Below, in pieces: positions 15,072 to 23,630 of a stretch of DNA of 34,656 nt. Source of the stretch: Microbacterium sp. (GTDB lineage Bacteria > Actinomycetota > Actinomycetes > Actinomycetales > Microbacteriaceae); contig NZTV01000050.1 in NCBI GenBank assembly GCA_002703245.1, positions 1 to 34,656 of the forward strand, read 5' to 3'. A program made the position numbers and the translations under genes. The notes under the pieces are model-generated. The model did no database searches, was not told the origin of the DNA, and was given only the letters and a program-made list of their open reading frames with translations. Within the stretch, counting starts at the first letter, position 1, and the number at the start of each line of letters is the position of its first letter.

Positions 15072-16070
15072 TCAATCCGCGTCGGAGGATTCTCCGCACA
15101 GCACCCATTCGGTGGCGACGGCGCGATGATCACTTCCCGCGACCGGGAAACTCTCCCATGCCATCGGCTCAGCGCCCCGGGCGAAGGTGTGATCGATCGC
15201 GGTGAAGGCGGGCACCAGCTTCTCTTCGGGCCAGGTGGGCCAGGGGATCGGCCCCGCAGCCTCGGCACCGGTGCGCAGCCCCGACGACAGCCGGCGTAGC
15301 GCCGGGTGGGCGAACGAGGCGTTGAAGTCGCCGGCGATGAGGAGGGTGTCGTCGGGGGTCTGATTCACCCAGGCGGCGATGTCGTCGAGTCCGCTGAGCC
15401 ACCCGTTCGGTTGCCACACCGGCGGGGGCGGGTGGACGGCGGCCAGTCGCACCTCGCCCGCCCCCGGCACCGTCGCGATCGCGCTGACCTGGTCGAACTC
15501 GCTGCCTGGCACGTCCTCCTCCGACGACAGCGGGAAGGCCGAGAGGATCACGCTTCCGCTCGCCTGGCCCGCCGTGACCTCGCGGGTCCGGTGGGGCAAA
15601 GCGTCGGCGAGATCCGGCTCGCCCCGCACCGCGTCTATGAGCGTCTCGTCCACCTCGACCAGGGCCACCGCATCCGGCTCGGTCGCGCGCATGAGGTCGG
15701 CAAGGGCAATGGGGTCGGCGCCGGAGAGCTTCGCGTTGAACGACAGCACCGTCAACGGCGTCCCGGCCCCGCACGCCTGGCTCGTATCGACGGGAGTGAG
15801 AGTCGGGACGCCGCCGACCGCCGCGCCGATCATCAAGATCAGCGCGGCCATCCACAGCCGTACAACCATCGAGATGACAGCGAGCACAAGCAGAAACACC
15901 GCACCCAGGGGCACGAGCGCCTGCGCGACCGGGATCGCGGCGACCCCGGGGATCTCGAGGTAGGGAAGCGCCGCCGCGACGAGGGAGATCACCAGCGCGA
16001 TCGCCGTCCACACGATCACCTGTCGCCGCGTCCGCCGACGGGTGCCGAGTCGTGCACGCGCGCTGGTCAT
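15072..16070 (-). CDS. Endonuclease/exonuclease/phosphatase (EEP) family membrane protein
   Basis: The 332-residue product has three N-terminal membrane segments (within about 18-100) and then an EEP domain facing outside. LTVLSFNAK, VALVEVDE, LAAVHPPPP, IAGDFNAS and VAGSDHRAVATEW mark the catalytic Asn, Glu, His, Asp/Asn and final Asp-His. The substrate of this membrane-bound branch is not clear. The ATG at 16070 is preceded by CAGGAT 7 nt upstream, so it may be leaderless. An ATG at 16079 is the alternative. A much longer upstream reading frame (to 16775) is only open antisense to the next gene. The gap 16071-16277 holds both promoters. Confidence 0.85.
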   Translation of the reverse strand: MTSARARLGTRRRTRRQVIVWTAIALVISLVAAALPYLEIPGVAAIPVAQALVPLGAVFLLVLAVISMVVRLWMAALILMIGAAVGGVPTLTPVDTSQACGAGTPLTVLSFNAKLSGADPIALADLMRATEPDAVALVEVDETLIDAVRGEPDLADALPHRTREVTAGQASGSVILSAFPLSSEEDVPGSEFDQVSAIATVPGAGEVRLAAVHPPPPVWQPNGWLSGLDDIAAWVNQTPDDTLLIAGDFNASFAHPALRRLSSGLRTGAEAAGPIPWPTWPEEKLVPAFTAIDHTFARGAEPMAWESFPVAGSDHRAVATEWVLCGESSDAD

Positions 16071-16277
16071 CGCCAACATCCTGCCACCCGGCGCCTGCGA
16101 GCCGACCTGGAAGAGCCGACGCTTCGCCTCCGCCCTCCCATGCAGACCTGCGTTCGGATCCGGTCGAGCGGTGTGGGCGTCGCGTCGGCCGGTTGAGCAC
16201 GCGACCGTCCCGAGTCGGGCCCGACTGCTACGGTCGGACCCGGTAGAGCGCCGGATTCGGCGGGAGATGAGGAGTCC

Positions 16278-16796
16278 GTGGCCAAGGACAGTGAAGCCGA
16301 GATCGTCGCCGAGGCGCGTCAGATTCTCGGGGAGCAGGAAGAGGTCATCGCGGCCGGACACTTCGGTCTCGCGAACCTGATCATCGCCCAGATCGCCGGT
16401 GGCACCGCGGGTGGCCTTGCCGTAGAGACGGTCGAGGGGAGCAACGGCTTCGGCTCCGCGCTCGGTGTCGGGCTCGGTGGCCTCGCGGCGGTCAAGGCAT
16501 CCGCCGAAGCGCAGGGGGTCACGATGAAGATGATCGTCGCGATCACCCCGGAGCAGATCCACGTGCTCAACCGCGACACCGGTGGGCGCCTCGACTCCAG
16601 CGTCGCGAGCTTCCGGCGCGATGCCGTCGACATCCACATCGCGAACATCGGCCTCAGCCGAATCCTCACGCTGACCGACCGCCCCACCGGGCACGCCGTC
16701 GAACTCCACGGCTCGGTCTCCTGGCTGTCCGCGCAGGCGAAGGGTGACAAGGTCGTGCTCGACCTCCTCGCGCACGACGCCACCGCATCCGACTGA
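16278..16796 (+). CDS. Conserved-looking protein, unknown function
   Basis: I do not recognise the 172-residue product. It has a charged N-terminus (AKDSEAEIVAEARQILGEQEE), a Gly/Ala-rich hydrophobic middle (about 25-75, with IIAQIAGGTAGGLAV and GVGLGGLAAVKAS) that could be one or two membrane helices, and a beta-rich C-terminal half (about 80-165, MIVAITPEQIHVLNRDTGG) that resembles small PH-like or YcxB-like domains only in general look. The start is GTG at 16278 with AGGAG just upstream (16270-16274). It stands alone between an EEP gene on the other strand and an oxidoreductase. Confidence 0.65.
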   Translation: MAKDSEAEIVAEARQILGEQEEVIAAGHFGLANLIIAQIAGGTAGGLAVETVEGSNGFGSALGVGLGGLAAVKASAEAQGVTMKMIVAITPEQIHVLNRDTGGRLDSSVASFRRDAVDIHIANIGLSRILTLTDRPTGHAVELHGSVSWLSAQAKGDKVVLDLLAHDATASD

Positions 16797-16872
16797 CCCG
16801 GGATCGAGGCCGCCGAGTCACACGTCCGGTGATCCGCGCCCGCCCCGCCTCATCGGGGGCGAAGATGGGCGT

Positions 16873-17799
16873 ATGGCAGTGGATGTGACCGTGGTCGGCG
16901 GCGGGATCTCGGGGCTCGCGTGCGCACGCGCGGCGGCGGCCGAGGGATTGTCGGTGAGGGTCCTCGACCGTGGACGTCGTGTCGGTGGGCGTCTGGCGAG
17001 CAGGACGCTCTGGGACCGCCCGGTCGACCTGGGGGCGTCCTATTTCGTCGTCGGCGAGTCCGCCCCCTTCGCGCACGTCGTCGCCGGATGGCAGGAGCGC
17101 GGGCTGGCAAGGCCGTGGACCGACACGTTCGTCGCGATCAGCGCCGACGGGGAACAGCAGAAGCACGGGCCGATGCGTTGGGCGACGCCTCACGGTCTGC
17201 GTTCGCTCGCGGTGGATCTCGCGGAGGGTCTCGACGTCCGCGTCAAGACCACGGTCGAGGCGGTGGAGCCGTACCGGGTCGACGGCGAAGACGCCGGCGA
17301 GGTCGTCCTGGCCATGCCCGGACCGCAGGCGGCACGCCTGACCGATCGTGCGCCCGGGGCCGAACTCGACTGGGAGCCCGTCATCGCCGTCGCGCTTCGG
17401 TGGGACCGTCGGCAGTGGCCGGCGGACCTGCGGGGGGCGTTCGTCGATGCGCATCCCGACATCTCCTTCATCGCCGACGACGGCGACCGTCGCGGTGACG
17501 GGTCATCCGTCCTCGTGGTCCACACCACGGCGCAGCGTGCGCGACACCACCTCGACGACCCGGCCGGCGCCATCCCCGCCGTCGTCGCCGCCACGCGGGA
17601 CCTCCTGGGCATCGCGGACGACCCTGCGGAGACGTTCGCCCACCGCTGGAGGTTCGCGCGGCCTACCGCGGCGACGGGTCAACCCTTCCATCGTGCGCCG
17701 GGGCTGTCGGCCTGCGGCGACGCTTGGGGGCACCGCCCCGCCGTGCGCACCGCGTGGGAGTCAGGCCACGAGCTGGGGCTCGCGCTCGCCGGCTCGTAG
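16873..17799 (+). CDS. FAD-dependent oxidoreductase (renalase/amine-oxidase-like)
   Basis: The 308-residue product has the dinucleotide-binding start VTVVGGGISGLACARAAAAEG, the second FAD motif GRRVGGRLASR, and a C-terminal FAD segment (LSACGDAWG...RTAWESGHELG). The short length and the GGRLAS...DLGASYF arrangement fit the renalase-like group rather than full amine oxidases. The natural substrate is unknown; some bacterial relatives oxidise wrongly reduced nicotinamide cofactors. GAAGAT (16861-16866) lies 6 nt before the ATG and there is no ribosome site, so translation is probably leaderless. Confidence 0.85.
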   Translation: MAVDVTVVGGGISGLACARAAAAEGLSVRVLDRGRRVGGRLASRTLWDRPVDLGASYFVVGESAPFAHVVAGWQERGLARPWTDTFVAISADGEQQKHGPMRWATPHGLRSLAVDLAEGLDVRVKTTVEAVEPYRVDGEDAGEVVLAMPGPQAARLTDRAPGAELDWEPVIAVALRWDRRQWPADLRGAFVDAHPDISFIADDGDRRGDGSSVLVVHTTAQRARHHLDDPAGAIPAVVAATRDLLGIADDPAETFAHRWRFARPTAATGQPFHRAPGLSACGDAWGHRPAVRTAWESGHELGLALAGS

Positions 17800-17882
17800 G
17801 AGCGTGCTTTGCAGGGGCTCCGCGGGCTCAACATGCGGTGGATCGCCCCGGCACTCCTTGCTCGACGGACGATAATCGTCGG

Positions 17883-18290
17883 ATGGAGTACGAGCTCGAC
17901 GATGATCCCGCGCGGATCCAGCCGGACGTGGTGTGGGCGTGGCTGTCGACCGAGGCCTACTGGGGTCGACAGCGCACCCGCGCCGACGTGGACGCGCAGA
18001 TCGGCGCCGCGTGGCGGGTCGTCGGGGCCTACCGCGCCGACACGGGGGAGCAGGTCGGCTTCGCGCGCGCCGTTTCAGATGGAGTCAACTTCGCGTATCT
18101 GGCCGACGTGTTCGTCATCGAAGCCCATCGGGGCAACGACCTCGGCAGGCGGATGCTGCAGCTCATGGTCGAGGACGGCCCCGGGCGTGATTTCCGCTGG
18201 GTGTTGTTCACTTCCGACGCGCATGGGTTGTACCGCCAGTTCGGCTTCGATACCCCCGACGTCACCGCGATGGTCAGGCCCGCGCGATGA
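17883..18290 (+). CDS. GNAT family N-acetyltransferase
   Basis: The 135-residue product is a single GNAT domain. The acetyl-CoA site reads VFVIEAHRGNDLGRRMLQLMVEDG (R/Q-x2-G-x-G/A type, with RGNDLG). It is followed by WVLFTSDAHGLYRQFGFD, the usual end of the fold. The pattern of ...VSDGVNFAYLADVFV suggests the small-molecule or self-contained GNATs, substrate unknown. GATAAT (17871-17876) sits 6 nt before the ATG, a near-ideal -10 for a leaderless transcript. Its stop overlaps the ATG of the PAP2 gene (ATGA, 18287-18290), so the two are translationally coupled. Confidence 0.9.
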   Translation: MEYELDDDPARIQPDVVWAWLSTEAYWGRQRTRADVDAQIGAAWRVVGAYRADTGEQVGFARAVSDGVNFAYLADVFVIEAHRGNDLGRRMLQLMVEDGPGRDFRWVLFTSDAHGLYRQFGFDTPDVTAMVRPAR

Positions 18291-19024
18291 CGACGAGGCT
18301 CCGACATCCCACGCGTGCGCGACGCGCGGCGACCCCGGTCCCGGCCCTCGTGGGACGCGTCGTCGTCCCCGCCCTGGGGGTGACGGCCGCGTTCGCGGCG
18401 GCGGGACGGGTGATCCGGCGAATCGGCGGCGACGAGCCGCGTGAGGATCGGGCTGTGCGGGCGTTGCAGGAGCGGTTCGGGCACCATCCCGAAGTGGCCG
18501 GCGCGGCCCCGACCGCCGAGTCTGATGTCACCGCCGCCGCTGCCCGGGAGCCGATCGACCGCGTCACCGCACCGTTTTCGTGGTACTCCGGGGTGCCGCA
18601 GACGATCGCGAACGGGGCGATCTGGTGCGGCGTCACGTGGCTACTCACCCGCCGTGCGCGTTCCGCGATCGCACCCGGCGTGGCGCTCGCTGTCGAGACC
18701 GCGTGCTTCGTCAGTTCCGCGGCACTCGTGGGGCGGCTCCGGCCGCACCGGGTGTGGCGTCCGGAGACGCCGCACGGCACGGCGTCATTCCCCTCCGGCC
18801 ATACGGCGGCCGCCTTCGCGCTCCACGGCACGCTCGCCGACCTGCTCGATCGCCATCGCGGTGGCGTCGGAATCCTCGGCCCGGTCCTGCGGTACGGGAT
18901 CCCCTCCGCCATCGCGTTCTCACGGATCTACCGCGGCCAGCACCACATCTCCGACGTGGTCGCGGGCGCCCTCCTGGGGCGGTGGACCGCCGCCCTCGTG
19001 CGCCGCGAGCTCGTCGCGTCGTAG
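18287..19024 (+). CDS. PAP2 family membrane phosphatase
   Basis: The 245-residue product has the three phosphatase motifs: an RP-ending first motif (RLRPHRVWRP), SFPSGHTAAAF and SRIYRGQHHISD with the catalytic histidine. Several hydrophobic segments put the site at the membrane outer face. Likely substrates are lipid phosphates such as undecaprenyl pyrophosphate or phosphatidic acid. The N-terminal 90 residues are Arg/Ala-rich with one hydrophobic stretch (about 18-45). It overlaps the preceding GNAT gene by 4 bases. Confidence 0.9.
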   Translation: MTTRLRHPTRARRAATPVPALVGRVVVPALGVTAAFAAAGRVIRRIGGDEPREDRAVRALQERFGHHPEVAGAAPTAESDVTAAAAREPIDRVTAPFSWYSGVPQTIANGAIWCGVTWLLTRRARSAIAPGVALAVETACFVSSAALVGRLRPHRVWRPETPHGTASFPSGHTAAAFALHGTLADLLDRHRGGVGILGPVLRYGIPSAIAFSRIYRGQHHISDVVAGALLGRWTAALVRRELVAS

Positions 19025-19063
19025 GCGCGGAACACTCCGCCCGGCACCCGCCGCGCGCGTGGG

Positions 19064-19198
19064 TCACGCCGCGAGGGACGACGATCCGGCCGCGACCGGG
19101 CGAAGGTCCCCGCCGGCTGGGACGATGGCCGCGACGGCGCCCGGCACCGTGCCGCGGGCGACATGCCGCGCGAGCAGCTGTCCGAGGGCTTCGGTCAT
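19064..19198 (-). pseudogene. N-terminal remnant of a serine hydrolase (class C beta-lactamase-like)
   Basis: In the 334 bp gap between the PAP2 and binding-protein genes, a 44-codon minus-strand frame reads MTEALGQLLARHVARGTVPG, continues with GAVAAIVPAGG and DLRPVAAGSSSL, then stops. This pattern is the usual start of beta-lactamase-family serine hydrolases (helix, then PGAV.A.V..GG......G), but the SxxK motif and everything after are absent. CACTGT lies 7 nt before the ATG. A small independent peptide cannot be excluded. I see nothing else in the gap apart from the promoter at its right end. Confidence 0.4.
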
Positions 19199-19263
19199 GG
19201 GCACCACAGTGCCACGATCACGGGTCGAGCGGGAGGTGCCACGGCGCGGAGTGCCTGCGGTGT

Positions 19264-19311
19264 GAGAATAGTTCTCGATAAAGGTGCAGGGGGATCATCG
19301 GTCGCTAGAAT
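19264..19311 (+). promoter_or_regulatory. Promoter and palindrome ahead of the metal importer
   Basis: TAGAAT (19306-19311) is a good -10 element about 50 nt before the first importer gene. Upstream, GAGAATAGTTCTC (19264-19276) is a perfect 5-3-5 inverted repeat within TGAGAATAGTTCTCGA. This resembles Zur/Fur-type TGA-AAT-ATT-TCA operators more than the palindrome in front of the nearby MntR-like gene. It lies just upstream of the -35 position. The regulator is therefore open. Confidence 0.5.
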
Positions 19312-19358
19312 GAAGAACTACGACGTGCCGAAGTTTTGATTCCATCGAGGGGAAGTTC

Positions 19359-20303
19359 ATGGTCGCCCGTATCCGCGTGACGCTCGGCCTCGGGGCCGCG
19401 GTCGCCGTGCTGGCCACCGCGGGATGTGCCGCAGAGATGACCCCCGCCGGCGACGACGACACCCTCACGGTCTACGCGACCACCGGCTATCTGGCCGACG
19501 CGGTGACCAACATCGCCCCCGACGCGGAGGTCACCACGATGGTCGGACCGGGCGGTGACCCGCACACCTACCAGCCCTCCACGCGCGACATCCAGAACAT
19601 CCAGACCTCCGATGCCGTGCTCTGGAACGGACTGCACCTCGAGGCGCAGATGATCGACCAGCTCGAGAGCCTCGGTGACCGCCAGCTCGCCGTCGGCGAC
19701 CAGCTCCCCGACGACCTGCTGCTCGCCTGGCCGGACACCGACGACGCCGGGGAGCCGCTGCACGACCCACACGTGTGGAACAGCCCCGACGCCTGGTCAC
19801 GGGTCGTCGGATACGTCGCCGACCACCTCGCCGCGATCGACCCCGATCGCGCCGACGAATATGAGCAGAACGCAACCGTCTATCAGGAGCAGATCGCCGC
19901 GGCCGCCGGCGAGGCCGAAGAGATGCTCGCCACGGTCCCCGAACCGCGCATCCTCATTACCGGGCACGATGCCTTCGCCTACTTCGGCGACACCTACGAC
20001 CTCGACGTGCACGCGACCGACTTCATCTCGACCGAAGCGGCGCTCAGCGCCGAAGAACTCAGCGATCTCGCCGCGCTGATCGCCGCGAACGAGGTGCCCG
20101 TCATCTTCCAAGACAACCAGGCCAACCCGCAGGCGATCACGAGCCTGCAGGAGGCGGTGCGCGCCCTCGGGTGGGACGTGGAGGTCTCCGACGAAGAGCT
20201 CTACGCCGACTCCCTCGGCGCCGAACCCGGCGTCGACACCTACCTCGGGGTCTTCATGCACAACACGCAGGCCGTCGCCGACGCACTCGGGAGCCCCGAG
20301 TGA
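19359..20303 (+). CDS. Metal ABC transporter substrate-binding lipoprotein (TroA/MntC/ZnuA type)
   Basis: The 314-residue product has a lipoprotein signal (LATAGC, C23) and the cluster A-I binding fold. Likely metal ligands are H69 (GGDPHTYQPS), H138 (HDPHVW), H203 (GHDAFAYF) and D293 (GVDTYLG). The His-His-His-Asp set is that of TroA, which binds both Zn and Mn; dedicated Mn proteins such as PsaA have Glu in place of the third His. There is no His-rich loop as in many ZnuA. The protein captures metal outside the membrane for the permeases downstream. GAGGGGAAG precedes the ATG. The stop overlaps the ATPase start. Confidence 0.93.
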   Translation: MVARIRVTLGLGAAVAVLATAGCAAEMTPAGDDDTLTVYATTGYLADAVTNIAPDAEVTTMVGPGGDPHTYQPSTRDIQNIQTSDAVLWNGLHLEAQMIDQLESLGDRQLAVGDQLPDDLLLAWPDTDDAGEPLHDPHVWNSPDAWSRVVGYVADHLAAIDPDRADEYEQNATVYQEQIAAAAGEAEEMLATVPEPRILITGHDAFAYFGDTYDLDVHATDFISTEAALSAEELSDLAALIAANEVPVIFQDNQANPQAITSLQEAVRALGWDVEVSDEELYADSLGAEPGVDTYLGVFMHNTQAVADALGSPE

Positions 20304-21091
20304 GGCCTCGTTCCGACTCCGCTGCCGGCGATCCTCGGGTGACATCGCCGGCAGCGGCCTGCGCCACGAGCAACCTCTCGGTGGCCTACCACTCCGCACC
20401 CGTGCTGCGCAGCGTCGACGTCGCCGTTCCGCAGGGCGTGGTCATGGGCGTCGTCGGTCCCAACGGCGCCGGAAAATCCACGCTCATCAAGGCGATGCTG
20501 GGACTGGTGACCCCGCTGACCGGGTCGAGCACCTTCTTCGGGCAGCCCCTCGCGGCCGTGCGGCAACGGGTCGGATACATGCCGCAGTCCACGAGCGTCG
20601 ACTGGGACTTCCCGACCACGGTGCTCGATGTCGTCACCATGGGCACCTACGGGACACTCGGATGGATCCGCCGACCCGGCCGGCGCGAGCGAGACCGGGC
20701 CCGGGCCGCCCTGGAGCAGACCGGCATCCTCGAGCTCGCACCCCGGCAGATCGGCGAACTCTCCGGCGGCCAGCGGCAGCGCGTGTTCCTGGCCCGCACC
20801 CTCGTGCAGGCACCCGATTTGTATGTCATGGACGAGCCGTTCCAGGGCGTCGACGCCCGCAGCCAGCAGGCCATCGTCCGGGTGCTCCACGACCTGCGCG
20901 CGCAGGGGAAGACCGTCGTGATCGTGCACCACGACCTCGCGACCGTGCGCGAGTACTGCGACCACGTCACCCTGCTCAATCGCCGCGTGGTCGCCTCCGG
21001 CCCGGTGGACGAGGTCTTCACCGCCGCCAACATCCGCACCGCCTACGAGGTCACCGACGGCGACGCCGGGTTCCTCGAGTTCGCCTCGTGA
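20300..21091 (+). CDS. Metal ABC transporter ATP-binding protein
   Basis: The 263-residue product powers the importer. It has Walker A GPNGAGKST (about 53-61), the Q-loop within GYMPQSTSVDWDFP typical of Mn/Zn importers, signature LSGGQRQRV, Walker B LYVMDEP and the switch histidine in VIVHHD. The GTG at 20300 overlaps the stop of the binding-protein gene (GTGA); a GTG at 20339 would give a product 13 residues shorter and is possible. Confidence 0.93.
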   Translation: MRPRSDSAAGDPRVTSPAAACATSNLSVAYHSAPVLRSVDVAVPQGVVMGVVGPNGAGKSTLIKAMLGLVTPLTGSSTFFGQPLAAVRQRVGYMPQSTSVDWDFPTTVLDVVTMGTYGTLGWIRRPGRRERDRARAALEQTGILELAPRQIGELSGGQRQRVFLARTLVQAPDLYVMDEPFQGVDARSQQAIVRVLHDLRAQGKTVVIVHHDLATVREYCDHVTLLNRRVVASGPVDEVFTAANIRTAYEVTDGDAGFLEFAS

Positions 21092-21101
21092 GGGCGGCAT
21101 C

Positions 21102-22037
21102 GTGAGCCCGGCGGAGTTCTTCGCCGACCACACCTATCGCATGGTGTTCTTCGGCACGATGACGATCGGCCTGGTCGCCGGGGCACTGGGCACCTTCGCC
21201 TACCTGCGCAAGCAGTCCCTGATCAGCGACGTGGTCTCGCACGCCGCGCTCCCGGGGACCCTGCTGGCGTTCCTCGCGGCGGTGGTCGTGTTCGGCACCG
21301 ACGGGCGCAACATGATCGGTCTCATCCTCGGCGCCGTCATCGTCGGCACGATCGCGGCTCTGCTCGCCAACGCCATCACCCGCTCCTCGAAGATCCGCAT
21401 CGACACCGCGATGGCCGTCTCTCTCACGATCTTCTTCGGGGCCGGGATGCTGTTGCTGCGCATCGTCTCGAACGGCTCGTTCCCGGGGAAGGGCGGCATC
21501 CAGGACTACCTGTTCGGCAACGCGTCGGTGATCACCATCGCCGACCTGGCCACCAGCATCGGCGTGGGCGCGATCGCTCTGCTCCTCATGATCGTGTTCT
21601 GGAAGGAATTCGCCCTGCGCACCTTCGACCCCGACCACGCCACCGTGCTCGGCTTCGCGCCCCGGGTGATCGACACGCTCATGTTCACCACGATCGTCAT
21701 CGCCACGGTGATCGGGGTGAAGGCCGTCGGGCTCGTGCTGATGGTCGCCTTCGTCGTCACCCCGCCCGCCGCCGCCCGGCAGTGGACGCGCACGCTCCCC
21801 GGGATGGTGATGGTCTCGGCCGGCATCGGCGCGGTCGGCAGCGGACTCGGCGCCTACCTCTCGGTCGCACTCGGGCGGATCCCCACCGGGCCGCTGATCG
21901 TGCTCACCCTGTTCGCGATCTTCGTCTTCTCGATGCTGTTCTCCCCGCGGCGCAGCATCGTGCTGCGCGCCATCCGCCGCTCGCGCGCACGAGCCGACCT
22001 CAAGCGGGAGATCCAACGCGAGGCGGCGATCCGATGA
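21102..22037 (+). CDS. Metal ABC transporter permease (first)
   Basis: The 311-residue product is a hydrophobic ABC-3 family permease with about eight membrane segments. LRKQSLISDVVSHAALPGTLLAF is the conserved N-terminal motif of Mn/Zn importers. The last 30 residues are basic and cytoplasmic. The GTG at 21102 is 10 bases after the ATPase stop. Its TGA overlaps the ATG of the second permease (ATGA at 22034-22037), which indicates coupled translation and a hetero-dimeric channel. Confidence 0.93.
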   Translation: MSPAEFFADHTYRMVFFGTMTIGLVAGALGTFAYLRKQSLISDVVSHAALPGTLLAFLAAVVVFGTDGRNMIGLILGAVIVGTIAALLANAITRSSKIRIDTAMAVSLTIFFGAGMLLLRIVSNGSFPGKGGIQDYLFGNASVITIADLATSIGVGAIALLLMIVFWKEFALRTFDPDHATVLGFAPRVIDTLMFTTIVIATVIGVKAVGLVLMVAFVVTPPAAARQWTRTLPGMVMVSAGIGAVGSGLGAYLSVALGRIPTGPLIVLTLFAIFVFSMLFSPRRSIVLRAIRRSRARADLKREIQREAAIR

Positions 22038-23029
22038 GCTTCCTCGTCGCCACGGTGCTGCTCGCCGTCGTCACCGCGGTCGCGTGTGCCCTTCCGGGCA
22101 CCTTCGTGGTGTTGCGCAAGAACTCGATGCTCGTCGACGCGATCAGTCACGCCGTACTACCGGGCATCGTGCTCGGCTACTTCTTCACCCGCGACCTCGA
22201 CTCGCCGCTGCTCGTGCTCGGGGCGGCGCTGGCGGGATTGGTCGTCGTGCTCGGCAGCGAATGGCTCAGCCGGACCGGACTGCTCACCGGCGACGCCCCG
22301 CAAGGTCTCATATTCCCGGCGCTGTTCAGCGTCGGGGTCATCCTCGTCACCCTCAACTTCGCCGACGTGCACCTCGACACCCACGCCGTCCTCGTCGGTG
22401 ACCTCAATCTCGCCGCGTTCGTGCCGATCGTCGTCGGCGGCGTCTCGATCGGCCCCGCCTACCTCTACCTGATGCTCGGCATCCTCGCGCTGAACATCGC
22501 CTTCCTCGCGGCCTTCTCCACCCGGCTCACCCTCACCACGTTCGACGCCGCCTTCGCCCGGACCATCGGCATCCGCACCGGCCTGCTCAATGCGGCGTTC
22601 ATGCTGCTGGTCTCGTTGACGGTGACCGCCTCGTTCAACGGCACCGGGGCCATCCTGGTGGTCGCGCTGATGATCGTGCCGCCGGCGACCGCCTATCTGA
22701 TCAGCAGGCGGCTGTCGGTGATGATCACCCTCACGGTCGTGATCGCGGTCGTCGGTGCACTCGCCGGATTCTGGCTGGCGTATGTGCTCGATGCGGCCAC
22801 CAGCGCCGGCATGGCGGTGTTCTACGGGCTGATCTTCATCGCGGTGTTCGGCCTCAGCCGCCTCACCCGGCGCGGCAGTCGCGCCCGCGCGCTCGCGGCG
22901 ATGCAGGCGCGCCCGGCGGCCCGCCCCGCGACTCAGGAAGCCGGGGTGACCCACACGGCGTCGGTCGCGGCACGCCCCAGCGGGAACGGCGAACCTCCCT
23001 CGACGGCGACGTTGAGCACGTCGGAGTAG
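22034..23029 (+). CDS. Metal ABC transporter permease (second)
   Basis: The 331-residue ABC-3 permease has the same motif (LRKNSMLVDAISHAVLPGIVLGYFF) and about eight membrane segments ending near residue 275, then a cytoplasmic tail rich in Arg, Ala, Pro and Thr. The last 97 bases lie opposite the 3' end of the convergent MntR-like gene, and the odd tail composition is probably a by-product of this double coding. Together with the three preceding genes it completes a Mn/Zn importer. Confidence 0.92.
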   Translation: MSFLVATVLLAVVTAVACALPGTFVVLRKNSMLVDAISHAVLPGIVLGYFFTRDLDSPLLVLGAALAGLVVVLGSEWLSRTGLLTGDAPQGLIFPALFSVGVILVTLNFADVHLDTHAVLVGDLNLAAFVPIVVGGVSIGPAYLYLMLGILALNIAFLAAFSTRLTLTTFDAAFARTIGIRTGLLNAAFMLLVSLTVTASFNGTGAILVVALMIVPPATAYLISRRLSVMITLTVVIAVVGALAGFWLAYVLDAATSAGMAVFYGLIFIAVFGLSRLTRRGSRARALAAMQARPAARPATQEAGVTHTASVAARPSGNGEPPSTATLSTSE

Positions 23030-23607
23030 GGGGCGCCGGCGTCGGTCGCCAGCACGGTCCCGTACGCGACACCGTGTTCGGCGAAGTACTGCAACAGGCC
23101 CGGATCGTCGTCCGAGATGCGCTCGACACGCACCCGGCCGCCCGCCGGCGCGCTCGACAGCAGCACCGCGTCCGGGCGGGTCACGGTGCCGTCGGCGGCG
23201 GGGATGGGGTCTCCGTGCGGGTCGCGCTCGGGGCGTCCGAGTCGCTCGTCGATGCGGTCGACCATGAAGTCGGAAACGGCGTGTTCGAGTGCCTCCGCCT
23301 CGTCGTGCACCTGATCCCACCGGTAGCCGAGCATCTCGACGAGGAAGGTCTCGATGAGGCGATGCCGGCGCACCATGGCCACGGCGAAGGTGTGCCCCTC
23401 CGCCGTCAGCGACACCGCACCGTAGCGGGCGTGTTCGAGCAGGCCCTGCTCGGTGAGCTTGCGTACCGCATCCGACGCGGTCGACAGTTTCACGCCCACC
23501 CGCTCGGCCACACGCGTGGGCGTCACCGGCTCATCCGACCACTCGCTGAGCCCCCAGATCGCCTTCAGATAGTTCTGGCTGCTCGTTGACAGCGTGGAGA
23601 CCGACAT
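22933..23607 (-). CDS. mntR: DtxR/MntR family metal-dependent regulator
   Basis: The 224-residue product has a winged helix (about 8-70: SQNYLKAIWGLSEW, TRVAERVGVKLSTASDAVRKL, GLLEH), the metal-binding and dimer domain (RRHRLIETFLVEMLGYRWDQVHDEAEALEHAVSD) and a C-terminal FeoA/SH3-like domain (about 150-224). The arrangement matches actinobacterial MntR/DtxR proteins; MntR is favoured because a Mn/Zn importer lies next to it. With Mn it would repress uptake genes. TAATTT lies close before the ATG and an 18 bp palindrome covers the upstream promoter part, so self-repression is likely. Its 3' end overlaps that of the second permease gene. Confidence 0.87.
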   Translation of the reverse strand: MSVSTLSTSSQNYLKAIWGLSEWSDEPVTPTRVAERVGVKLSTASDAVRKLTEQGLLEHARYGAVSLTAEGHTFAVAMVRRHRLIETFLVEMLGYRWDQVHDEAEALEHAVSDFMVDRIDERLGRPERDPHGDPIPAADGTVTRPDAVLLSSAPAGGRVRVERISDDDPGLLQYFAEHGVAYGTVLATDAGAPYSDVLNVAVEGGSPFPLGRAATDAVWVTPAS

Positions 23608-23630
23608 GCCTCGAAATTACCAAACATCGG

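Noticed and set aside
16071..16775. Long upstream extension of the EEP gene on the minus strand
   Set aside because: The extension is antisense to the plus-strand gene at 16278-16796, is rich in Arg/Asp, and the membrane segments typical of this protein begin only after 16070.
21051..22016. Minus-strand ORF of 321 codons opposite the first permease
   Set aside because: Composition is Asp/Glu/Gly/His/Arg-rich shadow sequence of a hydrophobic membrane-protein gene; the plus strand has clear ABC-3 motifs.
22157..23320. Minus-strand ORF of 387 codons opposite the second permease and mntR
   Set aside because: Arg/Gly/Asp-rich shadow frame; both genes it covers have strong family motifs in their own frames.
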